DNA of 64,000 bases. Source: Abelmoschus esculentus. Taxonomy: Eukaryota > Streptophyta > Magnoliopsida > Malvales > Malvaceae. The notes under the pieces are model-generated. The model saw only the letters and a list, made by a program, of their open reading frames with translations. It ran no database searches and had not been told where the DNA came from. The position numbers and the translations under genes are program-made. The DNA lies in NCBI GenBank assembly GCA_035048815.1, contig JAUCBN010000046.1, forward strand, positions 10,332,999 to 10,396,998. Reading direction: 5' to 3'. Each line of letters begins with the position of its first letter. Position 1 is the stretch's first letter. Below are positions 61,646 to 64,000 of this stretch, one piece after another.

Positions 61646-63146
61646 TGTAATCACCGGAATTCGTCCGGGGAGTCGCCACCAATCGTTTTTTACGGTGCGA
61701 TTGGAACACCAAAAATTGGTCTACGAATCAGAGTCGAGTCCGGGAGTCTGTTACGCGTAGGGAAGGGCGAGCACCCCTACAACGCCCAAAATTGGCACCT
61801 ACCGGTTACAAAATATTTTATATTATCGAAAGTATAAGCTCGGTTTAACTTTTAAAAGATGTGATCCTATAATTCATCAAGATATAATCTGCAAAATAAA
61901 ACTGTTAGTTAAGCAAATAAGAAAATAAATAACATTAATATTAAAACATATTATATGGTGTTAATAATATAAAAACAGGGACTAAATCTGCAAAAAACGG
62001 AAATCATAGGGTTAAAATAACAAAAATAGTGACTAAAATGAATAAAATGTGAAATTATAAGGCTTAATCATGAAAACAGTGATCGAATTGCAAGGATACG
62101 CAAACTGGGAGGCTAGAACGGAAACACGCTTGGACTGTAGGGACCTGGAGCGCAATTTCCCCATCATCACGGGTTACAGGCGGGTTTTGGGTCGATTCCG
62201 GGTTGATCTGCGGGTCTCCAATAGACAAAACGACGTCGTTTTGGGTCTAAAGGGCAGACACCAAAACGACGTAGTTTTGAGTCAAGCTTATATACCCCTT
62301 TTTAAATCCAATATCATCATCACTTCATTATTTTCATAACAAAAAACTGAGTCATCTTCCTTTCTCTCAACCCCTCGGTTTTCAGTCGTCGGTGGGGGGG
62401 AATTACGCGGCGGTCCGCTGCTCGCCGGCGATGGCCGCCGCCGTTGGAGGTCGCCGGAGTTGAAAGTTTACATCTTTTTGAGAGCTCTCAACATAGGGAT
62501 TCCGAATCTAGCCTTGGAATTTCGAAAAAAGAAGCATGCAAGCGTAGATTTGAAAAAGAAGATAAGTGACTCAATTTTTTTTTTTTACCTTATTTCAAAT
62601 ATTTCTTCTCCGATTTGCTCTCTGATATTTCCGTTTCTTGTTTCGACTAGATCTCGAATATTTTATGGTTCTTTGTTTGCTCCGAATATATTTTTTTATT
62701 TCATTCCCCTTTCTTTTTGATTACATTCGGTTGAATGGGTTTTTATACCCATTTTACATGCATATAAAATTAAGAAAATAAGAGATTTATCCTATTTCAG
62801 ATCTGCAAAGTAGATCTAATGATTTTTCTCTCCTTTTTGCAGGTGAAAGGACGAGGGCGGTGGGTGTAGATCCGGTCAGATCGAGGGCGGTGGCCGACCA
62901 TCTTGGCTAATGAGGGGATGACGCGTGGCTGCCACGCGGCAAACCCAACGCCGCGCGTGGTGGCCACGCGCCAGATCTGGTAGACAGAGGGGCAGAGGCG
63001 GCGGCCGGTTGGATGGGGTGGCTAGGGTTCCATTAGGGTTAGTTTAATTTGGGTCATTGGGCTTTAATTATTTGGTTATTGGGTTTCAGGGTTAATGGAT
63101 GTTGGATATGGGTTTGCAATATTATTTAGTAAAATGGGTTATTACA
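61646..63146. mobile_element. Solo LTR, Ty3/gypsy Tat/Ogre-like (1501 bp)
   Basis: Starts TGTAATCACCGG and ends GGGTTATTACA, with a perfect duplication ATGTG (61641-61645 and 63147-63151). GGGGAGTCGCCACCAATCG near the start is typical of Tat/Ogre/Athila-lineage LTRs. It carries the palindrome CAAAACGACGTCGTTTTG at 62226-62243 and a near copy at 62262-62279. GC-rich stretches at 62385-62460 and 62840-63030 resemble promoter/leader sequence. Confidence 0.88.
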
Positions 63147-63252
63147 ATGTGTATTATTAATCTACAACAAGAGTAGATTAAATTTGTATATTTACATGCT
63201 CAAAATGTTTAATGGGTGAATGAGAAATTGTTGCTCAATGTAACACCCATGA

Positions 63253-63947
63253 TGTTGGAAAAATAAAATAAAAAGTAGAATATCCCACATTTGTTGGGAA
63301 CTTAGATTTGGAAAGCTTTATATACAAAAGCTCTTCATGTTATTATTGAAAATAAGTCAAAGGCTTGGACTAGACACCATAGTGGCACTTTGGGCTAGCA
63401 TTAGTTGATTTTTTTTTCTACTTTTCCGACTTTATTTTTAATAGATATTATAGAATTAAACCACCTTTTATGGAGTTGCAGACCCTTCAGCTGGTTGTAG
63501 CCTCCAATTTATTTGGATTAATTCTCTGATAAATACCATTTTAATTTCTAGGAGTTGTAACTCTTCAGGAATTGTTAATTACAGATTAATTCTGTAATTA
63601 AACATGTCCCCTGCATGAACACTATAAAAGGAGACCCTTTGTTCATATTTCAATATACTGAAACCCCCCCCACACAAATATCCTATAGCCAGATAGTGTG
63701 ATAGCGTTGCTCTCCTTATTGTATTCTACCGTTGTATCCTGGGAGACAGACGTTCCATAGTAACTCTAGCACCGGGAGGGGACGAATCTGTTTTAAGGAC
63801 ACTGTGATAGCACAGGCCTCGGTTAAAGTTTTAGAATTTTTTTTCTTTACGTTTCTAATTTATATGTTTTATTTCTATTTCGTTCACAGAATTGTGTTTA
63901 ACATATTAATAACTTGCTTTGTTTTGTGGTAACAATCAATACCAACA
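63253..63947 (+). repeat. LTR-like unit with TATA box, copia-like
   Basis: Begins TGTTGGAAAAATAAAATAAA and ends TCAATACCAACA. A TATA box (TATAAAA, 63623-63629) stands ahead of a C-run and a downstream GC-richer leader, like a copia LTR. No primer site follows, so it would be a solo LTR. AACACCCAT flanks it at 63242-63250 and 63950-63958, two bases outside the TG..CA ends on each side, which is longer than a copia duplication. Confidence 0.55.
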
Positions 63948-64000
63948 TGAACACCCATTACTATTCCCACATAAGCTTTCCTCTTCTACGATAATTATTA

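Overview
This is a plant nuclear DNA window: AT-rich, with interrupted genes bounded by GT-AG introns and a dense load of LTR retrotransposons and small DNA transposons. A dicot is clear from the gene content. The repeat families suggest Malvales, for example a cotton relative, but that is an inference. No RNA gene or CRISPR array was found.

Only one host gene looks intact: a BELL-class TALE homeobox gene on the minus strand (15905-19117, four coding exons, 605 codons), best matched to BLH9/BELLRINGER/PENNYWISE. At the left edge is a mitochondrial carrier (SLC25-type) gene on the minus strand. Its first exon has several stops, its second exon has a frameshift and a 3.4 kb gag-protease-only LTR element inserted in it, and its later exons are still clean. 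A fragment of a short-chain dehydrogenase gene lies between long inverted repeats at 13.2-14.1 kb, which looks like a Pack-MULE.

From about 22.7 kb to the end the window is almost entirely transposon, nested several layers deep. In order: a MITE with long inverted repeats; a MULE transposase relic; a broken Ty3/gypsy pol between two related LTR pieces; a large LARD-like element (30114 to about 44630) that hosts a pol-less Athila-type element (33900-42043); an Athila pol relic on the minus strand, itself split by a Sirevirus-like copia derivative (46418-50440, target duplication GTATA); LTR fragments; a second LARD-like element on the minus strand (53083-60164, target duplication CAAAA) whose 5' half has been replaced by CACTA-type DNA carrying a spliced gene exon; a hAT-type MITE; a solo LTR (61646-63146, duplication ATGTG); and an LTR-like unit with odd 9-bp flanking repeats.

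Three patterns stand out. Several elements have lost the pol enzymes but kept gag-protease and/or a putative plant-transposon or envelope-like ORF. Two separate dispersed palindrome systems (TATCGATA-type and TGCCGCGGCA-type) are seeded through the LTRs and, for the second, through coding sequence. Many stop codons in the dead retrotransposon ORFs are what C-to-T change of CAG or CGA codons would give, as expected from plant CHG and CG methylation. All family names come from motifs read by eye; no database search was run.
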